51,860 nucleotides of DNA from Candidatus Neomicrothrix sp. UBA2131. Its GTDB lineage: Bacteria > Actinomycetota > Acidimicrobiia > Acidimicrobiales > MedAcidi-G1. Location of the stretch: NCBI GenBank assembly GCA_002329075.1, contig DCXR01000050.1, forward strand, positions 1-51,860, written 5' to 3'. Positions within the stretch are counted from its first letter, which is position 1; the number at the start of each line of letters is the position of its first letter. Of this stretch, positions 51,125 to 51,860 are shown one piece after another. Made by a program: the position numbers and the translations under genes. The notes under the pieces were generated by a model. That model was not told the origin of the DNA and ran no database searches. It saw nothing but the letters and a program-made list of their open reading frames with translations.

Positions 51125-51860
51125 CGGCGTCTTCGGGCAGCCAGCCTGCCGTTACCAACTCGTCGGCCACCAGCAGGGCGTAGCGCCAGGCTCCGAGGGG
51201 CTCGAGGTGGCCGCCGGGTGGCAGTGAACGGAGGAACCCACTGCCGTCGACGCAACCGGGTTCATGGACGGCACAGGTCGATTCCTGGACGAATCGGCCG
51301 TCGGGGGACAGCACCGGCCAGGTGGAGACGTGGCGGACGGATCCGTCGGGAAAGGATTCCGGAAGGCCGGCGAACACATAGTGGGTCCCGACCGACTTCT
51401 CGGTACGGGAGACCGGCTGGGCGACGAACAGCACACGGGTGTCGGTCTGGGCCGCCAGGCCGATCGCGTACTCGGCGTCGATCCGGTACTTCTCGTAGTA
51501 GTCGGCGCCGACGTGGTCGGCGATGCACTCGGTGAACGCGTTTCCGCCGTGATCGACTACGAGCACGTGCGGGCGCCAGTCGGCGAGGCGCTCGAGGCTG
51601 ATGTCGGTTCCCTGTTCCTCGAACCAGTCACACAGGGCAGTTCCCCCGTGGGCACGGTCGACGACTTCGGCGGCGTCGCCGAGCAGGTCCGCCAGGTGGG
51701 GGATCCACTGGTCGGTGATCGAATCACCGGTGACGACGATGCGGGCGACCTCTCCATCTCCGAATGCGATCGGCGTGGCCGGGAGGGTCGTGGTGGTCGT
51801 GGTTGGCGGAAGGGTCGTGGTGGTCGTGGTCGTGGTCGTGGTTGTGGTGGTTGTGGTGGT
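51111..51860 (-). CDS. SGNH/GDSL-type hydrolase with threonine-rich linker, 5' end outside window
   Basis: At least 250 codons; the N-terminus lies beyond the right edge. The visible part begins with an almost pure threonine run (51783-51860), as in the lipoprotein at 35453, implying export and a surface linker. The SGNH blocks follow: VVTGDSITDQW (nucleophile Ser), AHGGTALCDW (oxyanion Gly) and VLVVDHGGNAF (Asn block). A block V Asp-x-x-His is not obvious. Acts probably on cell-wall or extracellular esters. Confidence 0.7.
   Translation of the reverse strand, partial: TTTTTTTTTTTTTTTTLPPTTTTTTLPATPIAFGDGEVARIVVTGDSITDQWIPHLADLLGDAAEVVDRAHGGTALCDWFEEQGTDISLERLADWRPHVLVVDHGGNAFTECIADHVGADYYEKYRIDAEYAIGLAAQTDTRVLFVAQPVSRTEKSVGTHYVFAGLPESFPDGSVRHVSTWPVLSPDGRFVQESTCAVHEPGCVDGSGFLRSLPPGGHLEPLGAWRYALLVADELVTAGWLPEDAVSRD

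Overview
The window reads as a chromosomal segment of a high-G+C actinobacterium, most likely of the class Acidimicrobiia. This is inferred from gene content: a mycothiol-dependent formaldehyde dehydrogenase, an F420:NADP oxidoreductase, several LLM-class (F420/FMN) oxidoreductases, an InhA-like enoyl-ACP reductase, frequent GTG/TTG starts and long runs of genes overlapping by GTGA/ATGA. There is no phage, transposon, plasmid or CRISPR signature. Genes are dense and almost all intact; two have single-base frameshifts at G runs.

Layout. 1-5.3 kb: an operon of acyl-CoA reductase/HAD fusion, zinc alcohol dehydrogenase and a lactate-racemase (LarA) homolog, divergent from its TetR regulator, with a duplicated operator between them. 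5.3-8.4 kb: ddl and murF (peptidoglycan), a zinc ribbon and a mini J-domain protein. 8.4-15.7 kb: a redox island with a cupredoxin lipoprotein, an LLM monooxygenase, an acyl-CoA dehydrogenase, a diiron protein/SCP2-like/zinc-ribbon/ferredoxin operon, a flavin-reductase-like protein and a fatty acid desaturase. 15.9-17.8 kb: a PEP-utilising-domain protein and tRNA-Val(CAC). 17.9-25.9 kb (minus strand): a long operon of MarR, a heterodimeric ABC exporter, a TauE/SafE permease, an ABC ATPase, thiamine pyrophosphokinase, a methyltransferase and a PhyH dioxygenase. 26-29.2 kb: paired CNNM/CBS proteins and an M23 peptidase. 29.2-37.1 kb: fabI, a membrane spermidine-synthase-like protein, npdG, thrS, a HIT protein and a TAP-like lipoprotein peptidase. 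37.1-40.2 kb: zinc uptake genes znuB and znuA without an ATPase, an epimerase and a small membrane protein. 40.2-42.9 kb: a strongly folded intergenic region, mscR and trpB2. 43-51.9 kb: a broken DCC protein, an operon of VOC, DUF1214 and two LLM genes, a frameshifted second spermidine-synthase-like membrane protein, a cold-shock protein, a methyltransferase, a patatin and a partial SGNH hydrolase.

The most interesting signal is in the redox island. Its three promoter regions, and none of the other intergenic regions I scanned, carry inverted-repeat boxes of the form GGGNNNTWGGTCCC, close to the mycobacterial DosR/DevR box. The genes they would control (cupredoxin, LLM, acyl-CoA dehydrogenase, diiron protein with its ferredoxin, flavin reductase) look like parts of one redox or oxygenase system under a hypoxia/NO-type NarL-family response regulator. 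Other points worth a second look are the 14-bp repeat that chains 5-codon mini-ORFs into the ferredoxin start, the LarA-containing operon, an ATT start codon, the structured 40.2-40.35 kb intergenic region and the zinc importer lacking its ATPase.
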